Source: Burkholderiaceae bacterium (lineage in GTDB: Bacteria > Pseudomonadota > Gammaproteobacteria > Burkholderiales > Burkholderiaceae_C). Taken from it: DNA of 64,000 bases. The notes below the pieces were generated by a model. It saw only the letters and a program-made list of their open reading frames with translations, was not told the origin of the DNA and did not search any database. The stretch spans positions 103,589-167,588 of the forward strand of contig JAUYTN010000018.1 of NCBI GenBank assembly GCA_030695205.1. The letters are read 5' to 3'. Positions 44,720 to 55,704 of this stretch are shown in pieces (within the stretch, counting starts at the first letter, position 1; every line of letters begins with the position of its first letter). Made by a program: the position numbers and the translations under genes.

Positions 44720-47113
44720 ATGACCACATCCACCACGCCCAGCGCTCCGCCCCTCTGGCTCCTGCGGCCCGGCATCGCACTCATGCAGCGCATGGGCATG
44801 AGGTTGAAGCTGATGCTCATGGCCGCCATGCTGATCGTGCCGCTGGTGGTGGTGCTGTTCGCGCTGGTGCAACACATCAACGTGGGTTTGAAATCGTCCA
44901 AGCTGGAGCAAGACGGCCTGGTCGCCGTGCAAACCCTGACGCGAGTAGCCACCCTGACCCAAACCCACCGGGGCCAGACCAACCAGGTCCTCTCGGGCAA
45001 CCAGGCGGCCAAGGCCGCCCGCGACACCACCCGCACAGCGCTCAGGGCAGCCATGGCCGAGATGGACGCAGTGGTCGCCCGCTACCCGCACCTGGACTTG
45101 GGCAGCCGCTGGCAAACGGCTCGCAGCGGCCTGGACGCCCTCACCCAGGGCGCCGATTCGGGTGCCCGCGCCCAGGTGTTTGCCGCCCACTCCGACCAGG
45201 TCAACCAGCTCATGAACCTGGCCACCTACGCTGGCGAAACCTCCACCCTGCTGCTCGACCCCGAAGCCACCACCTACTTTCTGATGGACATCGTCGTCAA
45301 CCAGTCGCTCCCGCTGACCGAGACCATGGGCCTGATGCGCGGCGCGGGCGCCGGCCTGCTGGCCCGTGGCCCCGAGCAGCCACCCACTGCCACCGAACTG
45401 TCTGCTGTGCTAGGCCGATCCAGCCAGCTGATGGCGCAGCTGCGGCAAATGGCCACCAGCATCGCGGCACTGGAGCGCTCGGGCGCCAGCGCACCCGCCG
45501 AATGGCCAGCCACCAACGACGGTGCCAATGCGCTGATACAGGCCACCCAGCGCGCTTTTGGGCAGGAGCAGCTGCAGGGCGACTCCAACGCCTTTTTTCA
45601 GACGGGCACCCAGGCCATTGCAGCAGTGGTGGCCCTGCAGCAGGCCAGTGCCTCCGACCTGGAGCGCCGCTTGGCGCAGCGCATACAGACCGACACCCGC
45701 CAGCTCTACACCCTGAGCGCCCTGTCTGTGGCTGGCATCTTGCTGGTCATTTACGGATTCACCAGCTTTGGTGCCGCCACCCTGCGCAGCCTCAGAGAAC
45801 TGGGGCAGGCCATGCACAACGCGGCCGAGGGCAACCTCTCCAGCATCATGCACAGCCAGGGCAAGGACGAGCTCTCGCAGATCACCAACACCTTTGAGCA
45901 CATGCTCACCAGCCTGTCCAACCTGGTGGCCGAGGTGCGCAGCGCCGCCGCCCTGGTGGGCGACGTAGGGGCCAGCCTGGTGGAAGACGGCAGCCTGCTG
46001 GCCGACCGCACCCAGTCACAGGCCGCCAGCCTGGAAGAAACCACCTCCAACGTGCGCGCCGTGGGCGACATGGTCAAGCAAAACGCCGATGTGGCCCAAG
46101 GCGTCAGCGGCATGACGCGCGAACTTCACCAGCAAACCGGTGCGGCCAGCGAGCTGATGGTGACCACCGTCAAGGGCATGGACACCCTCAAGACCACCTC
46201 CAGCCGCATGACCGAAATCATCGGCACCATCGACAGCATTGCCTTCCAGACCAACATCCTGGCGCTCAACGCCGCCGTCGAGGCGGCCAGGGCTGGCGAG
46301 CAAGGTCGTGGGTTTGCGGTGGTGGCCAGCGAGGTGCGCAACCTTGCCCGCCGCAGCCAGGAGGCAGCCTCCGAGGTGCGCAAGCTCATTGCCGAGTCGT
46401 CCACCCGGGTGCAAAACTCGGTGGTTCAGATCGGCTCGGTCAGCGACATCATGACCCGGCTGGTCAGCAGCATCGACAAGGTCACCACCGGCATGGAAGG
46501 CATTGCGCAGGCCAGCAGCAACCAGAGCCTGTCCCTGAGCGAGGTGGTGGTGGCGGTGGGCGACCTGGACTCCGTCACCGCCGAAAACTCTGCCTTGGTC
46601 GAGCGCACCCAGCACCGCTCGCACCGCCTGATCGAGCGGGCAGAGCAGCTGTCAGAAGCCGTCAACTACATCCGGCTGCGCCAGGGCACAGCCGACGAGG
46701 CCAAGCGCCTGACCGAGCGGGCCGCTGAACTGGTGCGGCGGGTGGGCTTTGACAAGGCCTACTCCACCTTCCACGACAAGGCGGGCGGCTTCATTGACCG
46801 CGACCTCTACGTCTTTGTGTTCGACCGCGACGGCGTGTACCGCGTCATGGGCATGGACGAGGGCAAGGTGGGCACACCCCTGAGCGCCGCCCCAGGCCTG
46901 GACGCTGCCCAACTGCTGGCCGACGCCTGGAAGCGTGCCGAGCAAGGCGGCGGCTGGGTGGAATACAACATCATCAACCTGGTCACCGGCGACGTGAAGG
47001 GCAAGGCCTCGTATGTACTGCCGCTGGACGACCAGCGGCTGATTGGCTGCGGCGCCTACCGCAGCGCGGTGCGCTCGCTGGACGACATCCGCCGCAGCAA
47101 CAAGGCAAGCTGA
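44720..47113 (+). CDS. Methyl-accepting chemotaxis protein with a C-terminal Cache-like domain
   Basis: The protein has 797 residues. A first membrane helix (about 31-53) leads into a helical periplasmic domain. A second helix (about 333-355) is followed by HAMP (to about 410) and the signalling coiled coil, whose tip is IIGTIDSIAFQTNILALNAAVEAARAGEQGRGFAVVASEVRNLARRSQEAA. After the coiled coil, residues about 690-790 form a second sensor-like domain (FDKAYSTFHDKAGGFIDRDLYVFVFDRDGVYRVMGMDEGKVG, GGGWVEYNIINLVTGDVKGKASYVLPLDDQRLIGCGAY) that resembles a single Cache domain, here in the cytoplasm. The ATG at 44720 has a weak ribosome site; an in-frame TTG five codons upstream is an alternative. 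Confidence 0.9.
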   Translation: MTTSTTPSAPPLWLLRPGIALMQRMGMRLKLMLMAAMLIVPLVVVLFALVQHINVGLKSSKLEQDGLVAVQTLTRVATLTQTHRGQTNQVLSGNQAAKAARDTTRTALRAAMAEMDAVVARYPHLDLGSRWQTARSGLDALTQGADSGARAQVFAAHSDQVNQLMNLATYAGETSTLLLDPEATTYFLMDIVVNQSLPLTETMGLMRGAGAGLLARGPEQPPTATELSAVLGRSSQLMAQLRQMATSIAALERSGASAPAEWPATNDGANALIQATQRAFGQEQLQGDSNAFFQTGTQAIAAVVALQQASASDLERRLAQRIQTDTRQLYTLSALSVAGILLVIYGFTSFGAATLRSLRELGQAMHNAAEGNLSSIMHSQGKDELSQITNTFEHMLTSLSNLVAEVRSAAALVGDVGASLVEDGSLLADRTQSQAASLEETTSNVRAVGDMVKQNADVAQGVSGMTRELHQQTGAASELMVTTVKGMDTLKTTSSRMTEIIGTIDSIAFQTNILALNAAVEAARAGEQGRGFAVVASEVRNLARRSQEAASEVRKLIAESSTRVQNSVVQIGSVSDIMTRLVSSIDKVTTGMEGIAQASSNQSLSLSEVVVAVGDLDSVTAENSALVERTQHRSHRLIERAEQLSEAVNYIRLRQGTADEAKRLTERAAELVRRVGFDKAYSTFHDKAGGFIDRDLYVFVFDRDGVYRVMGMDEGKVGTPLSAAPGLDAAQLLADAWKRAEQGGGWVEYNIINLVTGDVKGKASYVLPLDDQRLIGCGAYRSAVRSLDDIRRSNKAS

Positions 47114-47127
47114 TACCGACAATCGAT

Positions 47128-47186
47128 CAATAGCAAACTATCGTTAACAGGCAAGCGGTAAAGCCAAAAAAAGCTTGTAATTTAAA
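47128..47186 (+). repeat. Dispersed ATAGC...AAGCG repeat, copy E
   Basis: It begins AATAGCAAACTATCG, continues AACAGGCAAGCGGTAAAGCC, then a run of A and CTTGTAATTTAAA. It fills the gap between the converging chemoreceptor and receiver-GGDEF genes and is the clearest single copy in the window. Confidence 0.65.
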
Positions 47187-47189
47187 TAC

Positions 47190-48236
47190 TCAAGACGCTG
47201 CCACCACCGGCTGCAGCACGGCCCCGCAGGCCTGTGCACGGCCTGCGTGTTTGGCGTGGTAGAGCTGCGCATCGGCCAGGGCCAGCAAATCGGCAGCGGT
47301 GGCACCGGCGGAGCCCTCGCCCTGGCGGGTGGCCACCCCCAGGCTGACGGTCACCACGTCGGCCACCCCCGAAAATTGGTGGGCAATGGCCTGCTGCTTC
47401 ACCGCTTGCAGCAGCTTGTGGGCCATGGCCAGGCCTTCCTCCAGCGGGGCGTCGGGCAGCAGGCAAACAAACTCTTCCCCGCCATAGCGAGCCACCAGGT
47501 CGGTGGGGCGGCGCAGATTGGCCTTGAGCACCGATGCCAGCTGCTGCAGACACACATCACCGGCCTGGTGGCCGTAGTGGTCGTTGTAGGCCTTGAAAAA
47601 ATCCACGTCCAGCAGGATGAGCGACAGCGGTGTGCCGTTGCGCTGGGCGCGCCCCCACTCCAGGGCCAGGCGCTCGTCAAACTGGCGGCGGTTGGAGACA
47701 CCGGTCAACCCGTCCAAAAAGGCCAGGTCGCGCAGCAGGTCGGACTGGAACTTGAGAGTGAGGTGGGTCTTGACGCGCGCGCGCACCACACTGGCGTTGA
47801 CGGGCTTGGAGATGAAGTCCACCGCACCGGCCATGAGGCACTGGGTTTCTATTTCGTCCCCCCCATGGGCGGTGACGAAGATGACTGGGGTATCGGTGGT
47901 GTCGGGGTCGCCCTTGAGCTGCTGCAGCACCTGAAAGCCGTCCATGTCGGGCATGACCACGTCCAGCAGCACCAGGTCGGGCTGCTGCTCGCGACACACC
48001 CGCAAGGCCTGCGGCCCACTGGCGGCCACAAACAGCTGGTAATCGGCCACCAGGGCGCGGCGCAGCACCTGCAAATGCATGGGCTGGTCGTCCACCAGCA
48101 GCACACGCGCACGGCGGGCGGGGGCCACCAGGGGCAGGGCCAGGTCCACCGCGTTCAAAGGCGCAGGGTCTGGACGCCTGGCGCCCGCCAATGCATCGGG
48201 GGGCTGGGTGGGCAAAAAGTCGGAGGTATCGGTCAT
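47190..48236 (-). CDS. Response regulator with diguanylate cyclase output (REC-GGDEF)
   Basis: The protein has 348 residues. The receiver domain (about 43-160) has VLLVDDQPMHLQVLRRAL, the phosphoacceptor Asp in DLVLLDVVMPDMDGFQVL, a Thr in IFVTAHG and the Lys in FISKPVNASVVRARV. The GGDEF domain (about 170-335) has DGLTGVSNRRQFDERL and the loop VARYGGEEF, preceded by RxxD (RPTD) at the I-site position. It is built like WspR. Its ATG overlaps the kinase stop (ATGA), so it is almost certainly the output of that kinase: phosphorylation should raise c-di-GMP. Confidence 0.94.
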   Translation of the reverse strand: MTDTSDFLPTQPPDALAGARRPDPAPLNAVDLALPLVAPARRARVLLVDDQPMHLQVLRRALVADYQLFVAASGPQALRVCREQQPDLVLLDVVMPDMDGFQVLQQLKGDPDTTDTPVIFVTAHGGDEIETQCLMAGAVDFISKPVNASVVRARVKTHLTLKFQSDLLRDLAFLDGLTGVSNRRQFDERLALEWGRAQRNGTPLSLILLDVDFFKAYNDHYGHQAGDVCLQQLASVLKANLRRPTDLVARYGGEEFVCLLPDAPLEEGLAMAHKLLQAVKQQAIAHQFSGVADVVTVSLGVATRQGEGSAGATAADLLALADAQLYHAKHAGRAQACGAVLQPVVAAS

Positions 48237-51200
48237 GGGGGATCGCCCAGCAGCTGCCGGGCCGCTGCCAGGGCCTGTTCAAAATCCATCTGTTCCATGG
48301 CAGCGTGCAGGGGCTGCCAATCGGGGTGGTCGGCCAGGGCGCTGTCTTGCACCATGCCGTCGTGCAACTCCAGGGCTTCCATGTCGGATGCCTGGAGCAG
48401 CTGCACCAGCGCATGCAAAGGCTCCAGCCAGCGCGGCCGCCAGTCGGCGCAGGCTTCGGGGGTGCTGGCCTGTGCGGCCCCCTCGGGCTGCAGGCGGCGC
48501 TGCGCCTCGGCCAGCACGCGGCGCATGGCCTGCTCGGTCAGGGCCATTTCGGCCTGCAAATCGGCCAGCCAACCAGGGGCCCCAGGCCCAAGGGCTGTGC
48601 CCGCTTTGACCGCACGCTCGGCCTCGGCACTGAGCTGCGCCAAACGGACGGCCCCCACGGTGCTGGAGGTGCCTTTGAGGGTGTGCAGCCACGCGGCCAG
48701 CTCGGCAGGGGTTGCGCTGGCCAGCAGCTGCACCAGCCGCTCGGCCTGGGTGGGCAAGTCGTTGCAGTAGTTGCGGGCAATGCGCACGTAGAAGGCGGGG
48801 TCACCGCCCAGGCGCTGCAGCGACGCGGCCACGTCCAGCCGATCTTGATCGGGCCAGGGGGCCACCACCGCCGTGCATTTGGAATCAAATACCGCCTCTG
48901 CGCTTGCTCCTATTGAATTGTCAGCTATCACTTCCGAAGTCTTCAACGACCCATCAACGTCGGTGCTTGCGAGTGAGTCATCGGTCTGCACCGCTGGGCC
49001 AGCCCAGCGCAAGAGGGTGCGTACCAGGTGCTGCAGTTCGAACGGCTTGCCGACGTGGTCGTTCATACCGGCGGCCAGGCAGGCCTCGCGGTCGCTGGCC
49101 ATGGCGTTGGCCGTCATGGCAATGATGGGCAGCTTGCGCAGGTTGAGCCGGTTGCGGATGGCGTGTGTGGCCTGCAAGCCGTCGAGCACCGGCATTTGCA
49201 TGTCCATGAGCACCGCATCAAAGCCATCGGGCTGCTGGCCCAGGGCATCGACGGCCTGCTGTCCATCGCCCGCCAGCGTGACGCGGGCACCTTCGCGGGT
49301 GAGGAGTTCGTCGGCCACCTGCTGGTTGATGAGGTTGTCCTCCACCACCAGCAGGCGCAGCCCGTTGAGCTGTCGGCCCGTGCGCCGGGTGGCCACCGTC
49401 CGCGGCGCCGACCCGGTAACAGCGGCACTGGCATCGACCACCGCGTCGTAGAGCATGGAGCCGGTGACAGGCTTGACCAGAAAGCCGTCCAGCAGGTCGC
49501 GCTGGGCCTGGGGAACGGCCTGCAGCATCTCGCGCCCACTGGCAGTGACCATGATGAGCAGGGGCTTGGGCCCCGCCGCAAAGCGCTGCGCAAGCTCGGT
49601 GGCCAGGTCCATCCCGTTCTTGCCGGGGGGCATGTTCCAGTCCAAAAATACCACGTCAAAGGGTTTGGCGCCCTGGCGCAGCCCTTGGTCTATCGTGGCC
49701 ACCGCATCGTCTGCCCCTTCTGCCAGCACGGTTTGCCAGCCCAGGCCTTGCAGCATGCCCGCCATGATCTGCTGCGCCACCAGGTTGTCGTCCACCACCA
49801 GAACCCTTAGGCCCTGGAGGGCGCTGTGGTCGCGGGGCGCAAAGTCCAGCGGCAGCTCTGGGGGCACGCCCAAGCGCAGCTCGAAGCTGAAGGTGCTGCC
49901 CTCGCCCAGCACGCTGTTGAGGCACAGCTCACCCCCCATCAGCCGCACCAGACGCTGGCTGATGGCCAGGCCCAGACCGGTTCCGCCGTATTTGCGCGAG
50001 GTGGACGACTCGGCCTGGGTGAAACCACTGAAAATTTTGGCCTGCGCCTCGGGCGCAATGCCTATGCCGCTGTCGTGCACCTCAAAGCGCAGGTCCACCG
50101 TGTCCTGAGCTCCGCTGTCGTTGCCACCGCCGTCCTGGCGCGCCAGCAGCTTGACGCGCAGCAGCACCTCGCCCTGTGCGGTGAACTTGATGGCGTTGCC
50201 CCCCAGGTTGATGAGCACCTGCTGCAGCCGCAAGGCGTCGCCCACCAGCACCCGGGGAATGGCCGGGTCGATATCGAACAGCAGCTCCAGGTGCTTGCTC
50301 TTGAGGTTGCTGCTGTAGATGGTGGCCAGGTCGCGCACGAGCTTGTCAAAGGCAAAGGGCTCCGGGTCCAGCTCCAGCTTGCCGGCCTCGACCTTGGAAA
50401 AGTCCAGGATGTCATTCAGGATGCCCAGCAGCGACTTGGCCGCACTTTCGCTTTTTTCGGCGTAGTCTTTCTGGCGGCTGGTCAGCTCGGTGGTCTGCAG
50501 CAGGTGGAGCATGCCCAGAATGGCGTTCATGGGCGTGCGGATTTCATGGCTCATGTTGGCCACGAACTGGCTCTTGGCCTGCGACGCGGCCTCGGCCTCC
50601 TGGCGGGCGCGCATGAGCTCAGTGATATCCACATAACCAATGACCACACCCAGGTTGGGGTCGTCCACCGGCATGGCGCTGACAGACAGCACCACCCGCC
50701 GCTCGCCGACCTGCACCTGCATGACGGAGTTGCGCACTGGCTGGCGGGAGTTCAAGGCACGCACCGAGGCGTACTCCTGCACCGGCATGGGTGTGCCATC
50801 CTCGCGATAGATGAGCCATTCCTTGCCCGCGTAGTTGCGCGCCAAGTGGTCGGCCTTGGTGATGCCCAGCAGCTGCTCCGAAGCGGGGTTGCAGTCAATG
50901 ATGTTGCCCTGGGGGTCGGTGAGGCTGATGCCCACGGGCAGCACCTCGAACACCGCCTTTTGCTGCACCAGCGCCTGGTGGGCCACCCGGCGGGCATTTT
51001 CCAGCTCGGACACGTCAAAGCGCAGACCCACATTCATGCCGTCCGGCGTGCGCCGCTCCACCACCCGCAGCGCGGAACCATCGCCCAGGCGGACCACGTT
51101 GTCGGTGGTGCCTGCACGAAAGCTGGCCAGGCGCTGGGTCAACCAGGCATCTTGCTGCTCACGGGGCAGCTCGATGCTGCCCACCGCCAGGCCAGCCCGC

Positions 51201-54200
51201 AAAAAGTCCTCGAACTTCATGCCCAACTGCACCGTGTTGCCCAACTGGCTGTGCAGGGCATAAAAACGGTCATTGGCCAGCACCAGCCGCTCGTCGGCAT
51301 CGAACACCGACAGCGCAGCACCCACGGCCTCCAGTGCGCTGGTCAGCAGGGTTTCTTTGGCCTGCGCCTCGGCACGCGCCTGCTCGATGTCGGTGATGTC
51401 CACCCGAAACGCCACCCGGTAACCATCGGGGGTGGCGTGTTCGATCAGCCGCAGCACCCGCCCGCTGGCCAGCCGCAGCACCCGGTCTTGCTGGGGCTGG
51501 CGGCGCTGTACCAGCCGCTGCTGCACCCAGGCTTCTTCGTCGCCCTGAGCATCGGGGATCTCGCCATTGGCCACAGCGGCGCGGATGATGGATTCGAAGG
51601 TGGCACCGGGCACGATGTGCGGCGCCGTCTTTGGCCGAAACCGCAGGTACTCAGCGTTGCACATCACCAGCCGGTCCTGGGGGTCGAACAGGGCAAAGCC
51701 CTGGTTGAGCGCATCGATGGCGCTGCGCAAAATACGCCCGCTTTCAGCGGCAGCGGCCTCGGCCGCCTTCAGGGCGCTGATGTCCGTGCGGGTACCCGCC
51801 ATGGTGGATACGCGGCCATCGGGCAGGCGAGCCGTGATGCGCCCGCGGTCTTGCACCCACACCCAGTGGCCATCTTTGTGCAGACAGCGCATGGAGGCTT
51901 CGTAGTAATCGCTCTCGCCCTGAAAGTGCGCCCGCAGCGTGGCTGCCACCTGAGGGTAGTCGTCGGGGTGGGTGATGCGCTTGAGCAGGTCCACCCCTAC
52001 GGGGCGGAGCTCTTGCAGCGTGTGGCCCAGCATGCGGGCCCAGCTTTCATTGACCTCGCCCTCGCCGGTGATGAGGCTCCACTCCCAGGTGCCAGCGCGC
52101 GTGCCCTCGATGAGGTTGTGCAAACGTTCACGGCCCCTGGCCAGCTCCAGCTCACGCTGCTTGCGCTCATCCACGTCCTGGAAGGTGCCGTACATGCGGA
52201 TGCAGCGGCCATCCACCGTCTCGGTCACGCTGATGCTGCGCACCCAGCGCCGCGCGCCGCTGCGGGCGCGAATCTGCAGCTCCGCATCCCAGCCCTGCCC
52301 GGTCTGGCGGGCCTGGGCCATGAGGGCTCGGGCTCGCTCGCGCGTCTCTCCATCTGGGAAAAAATCAAGCGCCGAGCGTCGGGTCAAGGCAAACAACCCG
52401 TCCACCTCGAAAATTTCGCGGGTCACGGCCGACCAGCTCAGGTCGTCAGTCACCACGTCGTACTCCCAGGTGCCGATGCGAGCCACTGCGTTGGACATCT
52501 CCAGGCGCTCGCGCACCCGTTTCAAATCCTCATTCAAGGCCCGCTGGGCAGTGATGTCGTGCCGAATGGACACATAGCGCTCCACCTGGCCTTGGGCATC
52601 CTTGAAAGGGGCCACCAGCGTGTCCGTCCAGAACCACGCGCCATCTTTGGTGCTGTTGCACACCTCGCCGCGCCAGGGCTCGCCCGCCGATACCTGGGCC
52701 CACATGCCCGCCCAGAATTCGGGCGGGTGAACGCCCGAGTTGAGCAGGCGGTGTGTACTGCCCACCAGTTCGTCGCGGCTGTAGCCGCTGGCGCGGCACA
52801 GGGCGTCGTTGGCATCGGTGATGGTGCCGTCCCGGTCGGTCAGCGACACCAGGGCGTAGCGCTGAATGGTGTCCATGAGCGCGGCGCTTTCGCGCAGAGC
52901 GGCAGACATGCGCTCGGCCACGGCTTTTTCCTGGGTGATATCTGACTCGACCGACAGAAAACCGGTGAACTGCCCCTGTGCGTCGTGCATGGGCTGGCAG
53001 TCGATGCGCACCCAGTAGTGGCGGCCATCTTTGCTGCGGTTGAGCAGCTCGGCGGTGATGCCCTGTCGGGCCTGCTTGGCAGCGTGGATGGTCTCCAGCG
53101 TCGGCACATCGGTGTGCTCATCGGTCAGCAGCTGCTTGGGGGGGTGGCCCATCGCCTCCTCGGCGGTATGGCCACTGATGCGGGTGAACGCCTCATTGAC
53201 CCACACGATGTGGTCCTGGGCATCGGTGATCATGACCGCATTGCTTGTGTTGCGCGCCACCAGGGCCAGGCGCGCCAGATCGGCAGTCAAATCGCGCGCG
53301 CGCCGCTCGGCCAGGGCACGACCCCGCGCCATCACATACACCAGGTAGGCCGCCAACAGGCTCAGCAGGCTGCCCAGCACCAGCTCGTACTGGGCCGCCC
53401 GGCGGTCGATGGTGGCCTCGAAGCCCGGCAAGCTGGAGGCCGAAAACACCAGGTAGCGGTTGCCCAGAAACAGCTGCCCAGTGGTCTTGAACAACCGCTG
53501 CTGCAATGGGGACATGGAAGGGTCCCCAGCGGATTTGCTCAAGTGGCCATCCCGGTCGTACAGCAGCACGCCGGGCTCTCCCCCACCCTCCGGGGTGGCC
53601 ACAGGGTCGGTCAGCTCAAAGTCGATGTCGATTTTGGCGTGGGCCACCGCCTCCTGCACAAAGCGCTGGACATCCACCAGGGCGATGATGAAGCCCATGA
53701 GCAGCTCTTGCCGCGCCTCGGGCGTCTCGGGCACCGAACCGGTGGTGTACACCGGCAAGTACATGCCCATGGTGATCTGCGCCGGGTTGGTGGCCCGTGG
53801 CAGCGGCGGGGCCAGCACAGCCACGCCCGAGCGGGCGGCCCGCTGCATGGCCCCCAGGCGGTCGGGGCTGACCACGAGGTCAAGGCCCACCGCCGAGCGG
53901 CCAGACAGAGGCTCTGCATAGTCCACCACCAGGTGCTCATCCACACTGGCGGGGTCCGTCACCGGTTGAACGGTGCGGTAGCGAAAATCCAGCCGCTCGT
54001 CCGCTCGGTCTTGCAAAAACCGCGGCAAGTCTGCCGCTGGCACCCGGCGGATGAAGGCCAGGGTGGTGATGGCCGGGTAGCGGGTGGGCAGGTCGAGCGC
54101 CTCGGCAAACAGGGTGAAATCCTCCCGACTCACATCGGTGGACCCGGCAAACAGCGCCCGTGCACCATGCTGGAGGGTGAGCTGGCGCTCCAGCTGCTGG

Positions 54201-54367
54201 GTCAGCAGCGCCTGTATGCGCTGCACCTCGGCCTCGAAGGCAATGTTGGCGCGCGACTCCACACCGCGCTGTAGCACCTGGTGCGTCTGGTAGGTGACGC
54301 CCAGGCCAACCGCCAGCACCAGCCCAGACCACCACAGGGCCACTGCGTTTCGGGTCCATGTCCACAT
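48233..54367 (-). CDS. Giant hybrid sensor kinase: CHASE, about seven PAS, HisKA-HATPase, two REC, Hpt
   Basis: This 2044-residue inner-membrane kinase has a helix at about 9-27, a periplasmic CHASE domain (about 60-320, with [20 protein letters not shown]) and a second helix (about 328-346). Around seven PAS domains lie from about 365 to 1255, several with PAC ends such as [12 protein letters not shown]. The HisKA His is in [16 protein letters not shown]. HATPase motifs are GNAIKFT, DSGIGI and [12 protein letters not shown]. Two receivers follow (phospho-Asp in VFLDWNMPP and VLMDMQMP), then an Hpt domain with [20 protein letters not shown]. The start at 54367 puts the first helix at the N-terminus. 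Residues about 1812-1830, between REC2 and Hpt, are encoded by a copy of the dispersed repeat. It overlaps the receiver-GGDEF gene by ATGA. Confidence 0.94.
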   Translation of the reverse strand: MWTWTRNAVALWWSGLVLAVGLGVTYQTHQVLQRGVESRANIAFEAEVQRIQALLTQQLERQLTLQHGARALFAGSTDVSREDFTLFAEALDLPTRYPAITTLAFIRRVPAADLPRFLQDRADERLDFRYRTVQPVTDPASVDEHLVVDYAEPLSGRSAVGLDLVVSPDRLGAMQRAARSGVAVLAPPLPRATNPAQITMGMYLPVYTTGSVPETPEARQELLMGFIIALVDVQRFVQEAVAHAKIDIDFELTDPVATPEGGGEPGVLLYDRDGHLSKSAGDPSMSPLQQRLFKTTGQLFLGNRYLVFSASSLPGFEATIDRRAAQYELVLGSLLSLLAAYLVYVMARGRALAERRARDLTADLARLALVARNTSNAVMITDAQDHIVWVNEAFTRISGHTAEEAMGHPPKQLLTDEHTDVPTLETIHAAKQARQGITAELLNRSKDGRHYWVRIDCQPMHDAQGQFTGFLSVESDITQEKAVAERMSAALRESAALMDTIQRYALVSLTDRDGTITDANDALCRASGYSRDELVGSTHRLLNSGVHPPEFWAGMWAQVSAGEPWRGEVCNSTKDGAWFWTDTLVAPFKDAQGQVERYVSIRHDITAQRALNEDLKRVRERLEMSNAVARIGTWEYDVVTDDLSWSAVTREIFEVDGLFALTRRSALDFFPDGETRERARALMAQARQTGQGWDAELQIRARSGARRWVRSISVTETVDGRCIRMYGTFQDVDERKQRELELARGRERLHNLIEGTRAGTWEWSLITGEGEVNESWARMLGHTLQELRPVGVDLLKRITHPDDYPQVAATLRAHFQGESDYYEASMRCLHKDGHWVWVQDRGRITARLPDGRVSTMAGTRTDISALKAAEAAAAESGRILRSAIDALNQGFALFDPQDRLVMCNAEYLRFRPKTAPHIVPGATFESIIRAAVANGEIPDAQGDEEAWVQQRLVQRRQPQQDRVLRLASGRVLRLIEHATPDGYRVAFRVDITDIEQARAEAQAKETLLTSALEAVGAALSVFDADERLVLANDRFYALHSQLGNTVQLGMKFEDFLRAGLAVGSIELPREQQDAWLTQRLASFRAGTTDNVVRLGDGSALRVVERRTPDGMNVGLRFDVSELENARRVAHQALVQQKAVFEVLPVGISLTDPQGNIIDCNPASEQLLGITKADHLARNYAGKEWLIYREDGTPMPVQEYASVRALNSRQPVRNSVMQVQVGERRVVLSVSAMPVDDPNLGVVIGYVDITELMRARQEAEAASQAKSQFVANMSHEIRTPMNAILGMLHLLQTTELTSRQKDYAEKSESAAKSLLGILNDILDFSKVEAGKLELDPEPFAFDKLVRDLATIYSSNLKSKHLELLFDIDPAIPRVLVGDALRLQQVLINLGGNAIKFTAQGEVLLRVKLLARQDGGGNDSGAQDTVDLRFEVHDSGIGIAPEAQAKIFSGFTQAESSTSRKYGGTGLGLAISQRLVRLMGGELCLNSVLGEGSTFSFELRLGVPPELPLDFAPRDHSALQGLRVLVVDDNLVAQQIMAGMLQGLGWQTVLAEGADDAVATIDQGLRQGAKPFDVVFLDWNMPPGKNGMDLATELAQRFAAGPKPLLIMVTASGREMLQAVPQAQRDLLDGFLVKPVTGSMLYDAVVDASAAVTGSAPRTVATRRTGRQLNGLRLLVVEDNLINQQVADELLTREGARVTLAGDGQQAVDALGQQPDGFDAVLMDMQMPVLDGLQATHAIRNRLNLRKLPIIAMTANAMASDREACLAAGMNDHVGKPFELQHLVRTLLRWAGPAVQTDDSLASTDVDGSLKTSEVIADNSIGASAEAVFDSKCTAVVAPWPDQDRLDVAASLQRLGGDPAFYVRIARNYCNDLPTQAERLVQLLASATPAELAAWLHTLKGTSSTVGAVRLAQLSAEAERAVKAGTALGPGAPGWLADLQAEMALTEQAMRRVLAEAQRRLQPEGAAQASTPEACADWRPRWLEPLHALVQLLQASDMEALELHDGMVQDSALADHPDWQPLHAAMEQMDFEQALAAARQLLGDPP
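48877..48930 (-). repeat. Dispersed ATAGC...AAGCG repeat, copy F, inside the kinase gene
   Basis: On the minus strand it begins GATAGCTGACAATTC, continues AGGAGCAAGCGCAGAGGCGG and ends TATTTGATTCCAAA. It is read in frame within the kinase and encodes [17 protein letters not shown], a linker between the second receiver and the Hpt domain. Confidence 0.6.
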
Positions 54368-54488
54368 GTCGGGGGCCTTCAGTCTGGGATTGCGGGCCGC
54401 TGCGCAGCCACTGGTTGAAGTTTGGCTGCGCGCCGCGGGCCGCACAGGTGACGCAGGTGGACCACTGCAACGGGCAGACAGGGCCGGC

Positions 54489-54884
54489 TCACCGCAGCAC
54501 CTTGGCCAGTTCGGCCTCCAGTGCCTGGCGCTCCAGCGGTTTGGCGAGGTAACCATCGGCACCGGCGGCCAGCATGCGTGCGCGATCGCTGGGCAGGTCG
54601 AATGCGGTCACCATGATGACGGGCATTTTTTTCCGGCCTGCCCGCTCGCGCTCGCGGATCACGGCCACGGTGCTCAGGCCATCGAGCACCGGCATGGTCA
54701 CGTCCATCAGGGCGACGTCAAAGCTCTGGGCGTCCAGGGCCTTGAGGGCTTTCTCGCCGTCGGTGACGAGCACACCACTGTGCCCCATGTCCCGCAGCAC
54801 CCGGGTAGCCACCCGCAGGTTCACCGGGTTGTCGTCGGCAACAAGGATGCGCAGGGGTCGGGATGCAGCGGGCGAAGGGGGCAT
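54489..54884 (-). CDS. Single-domain response regulator
   Basis: The protein has 131 residues and only a receiver domain: LRILVADDNPVNLRVATRVL (acidic pair), VALMDVTMPVLDGLSTVAVI (phospho-Asp), PVIMVTAF (Thr) and YLAKPLERQALEAELAKVL (Lys). With no output domain it probably shuttles phosphate or competes for the kinase whose gene starts 121 bases downstream on the same strand. Its sequence is close to a hybrid-kinase receiver, so it may once have been part of such a protein. Confidence 0.92.
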   Translation of the reverse strand: MPPSPAASRPLRILVADDNPVNLRVATRVLRDMGHSGVLVTDGEKALKALDAQSFDVALMDVTMPVLDGLSTVAVIRERERAGRKKMPVIMVTAFDLPSDRARMLAAGADGYLAKPLERQALEAELAKVLR

Positions 54885-55155
54885 GTTGACAACTATTCAA
54901 TGCAGACAAAGGCCACGGTACCGCAATCGGGCCGCTGACGCACGTGGGAATTCCCCTTGCCGTCAGGCGCGTTGAAGGCGTCTGTGGGCCACTGCTGTCC
55001 CGTGGAACCCCCATATTTTGCGCGCTGCGGCCAATGCAACTTTTTGGCGTCGCACCCGCTCCATAGAGCGCGTGTGGTGCGCGGTGCGGGTACGCTCCGC
55101 TCTGCCAGATTCCTCGTTGTTCTTTTGCGCGCCAGACAGCTGGTGCCTCCCCCCC

Positions 55156-55653
55156 ATGAAACTTTCGGTTCGTGCTTTTCTGGTCGCTTGCGCTGCGGCC
55201 ACTGCCCTTGCGGTATCGGGCTGCTCCAGCACGGAGCCAGCCCCGCAAACCACCTTTGTCTGGCTCGATGGCAGCCAGGCCACCACCTCCGACCTCAAAG
55301 GCAAGGTGGTGCTGGTCAACTTTTGGGCCACCACCTGTGTGAGCTGTGTGAAGGAAATGCCACAACTCGCCGCCACCTACGAGAAGTTCAAGGACCGTGG
55401 CTACGAAACTGTGGCCGTTGCCATGAGCTACGACCCGCCGAGCTATGTGGTGAACTTTGCCCAGAGCCGCCAGCTGCCATTCAAGGTAGCAATCGACAAC
55501 ACCGGCGAAGTGGCGCGGGCCTGGGGCGATGTGAAGATCACACCCACCACCTTCCTGGTGAACAAGAAGGGGCAGATTGTCAAGCGCTACATCGGCGAAC
55601 CCGACTTTGCCGCGCTGCACCAGCTGCTCGACAAGCTGCTTTCGGAGTCCTGA
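55156..55653 (+). CDS. TlpA/ResA-like thiol-disulfide lipoprotein
   Basis: This 165-residue envelope protein has a signal peptide with lipobox AVSGC at about residue 23. The thioredoxin fold has the active site in KVVLVNFWATTCVSCVKEMPQLAATYEKF (CVSC) and the cis-proline strand VKITPTTFLVNKKGQIVKRYIGEPD. It should reduce disulfides in the periplasm, for example on apocytochromes. Cytochrome c' and cytochrome b561 genes follow within 700 bases, which fits a role in cytochrome maturation, although they are not in its operon. Confidence 0.9.
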   Translation: MKLSVRAFLVACAAATALAVSGCSSTEPAPQTTFVWLDGSQATTSDLKGKVVLVNFWATTCVSCVKEMPQLAATYEKFKDRGYETVAVAMSYDPPSYVVNFAQSRQLPFKVAIDNTGEVARAWGDVKITPTTFLVNKKGQIVKRYIGEPDFAALHQLLDKLLSES

Positions 55654-55704
55654 CCCCGCAGCCTACGCCAGGAGGTGGCGACCGGTGGCGGGTGTTTCCG
55701 ACAC

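Noticed and set aside
49826..52945. 1039-codon plus-strand ORF within the hybrid kinase
   Set aside because: It is a shadow of the kinase frame; the length comes only from the scarcity of stop codons in GC-rich DNA.
52985..54274. 429-codon plus-strand ORF opposite the kinase N-terminal half
   Set aside because: The opposite strand encodes clear CHASE and PAS domains; this frame has no recognisable motif.
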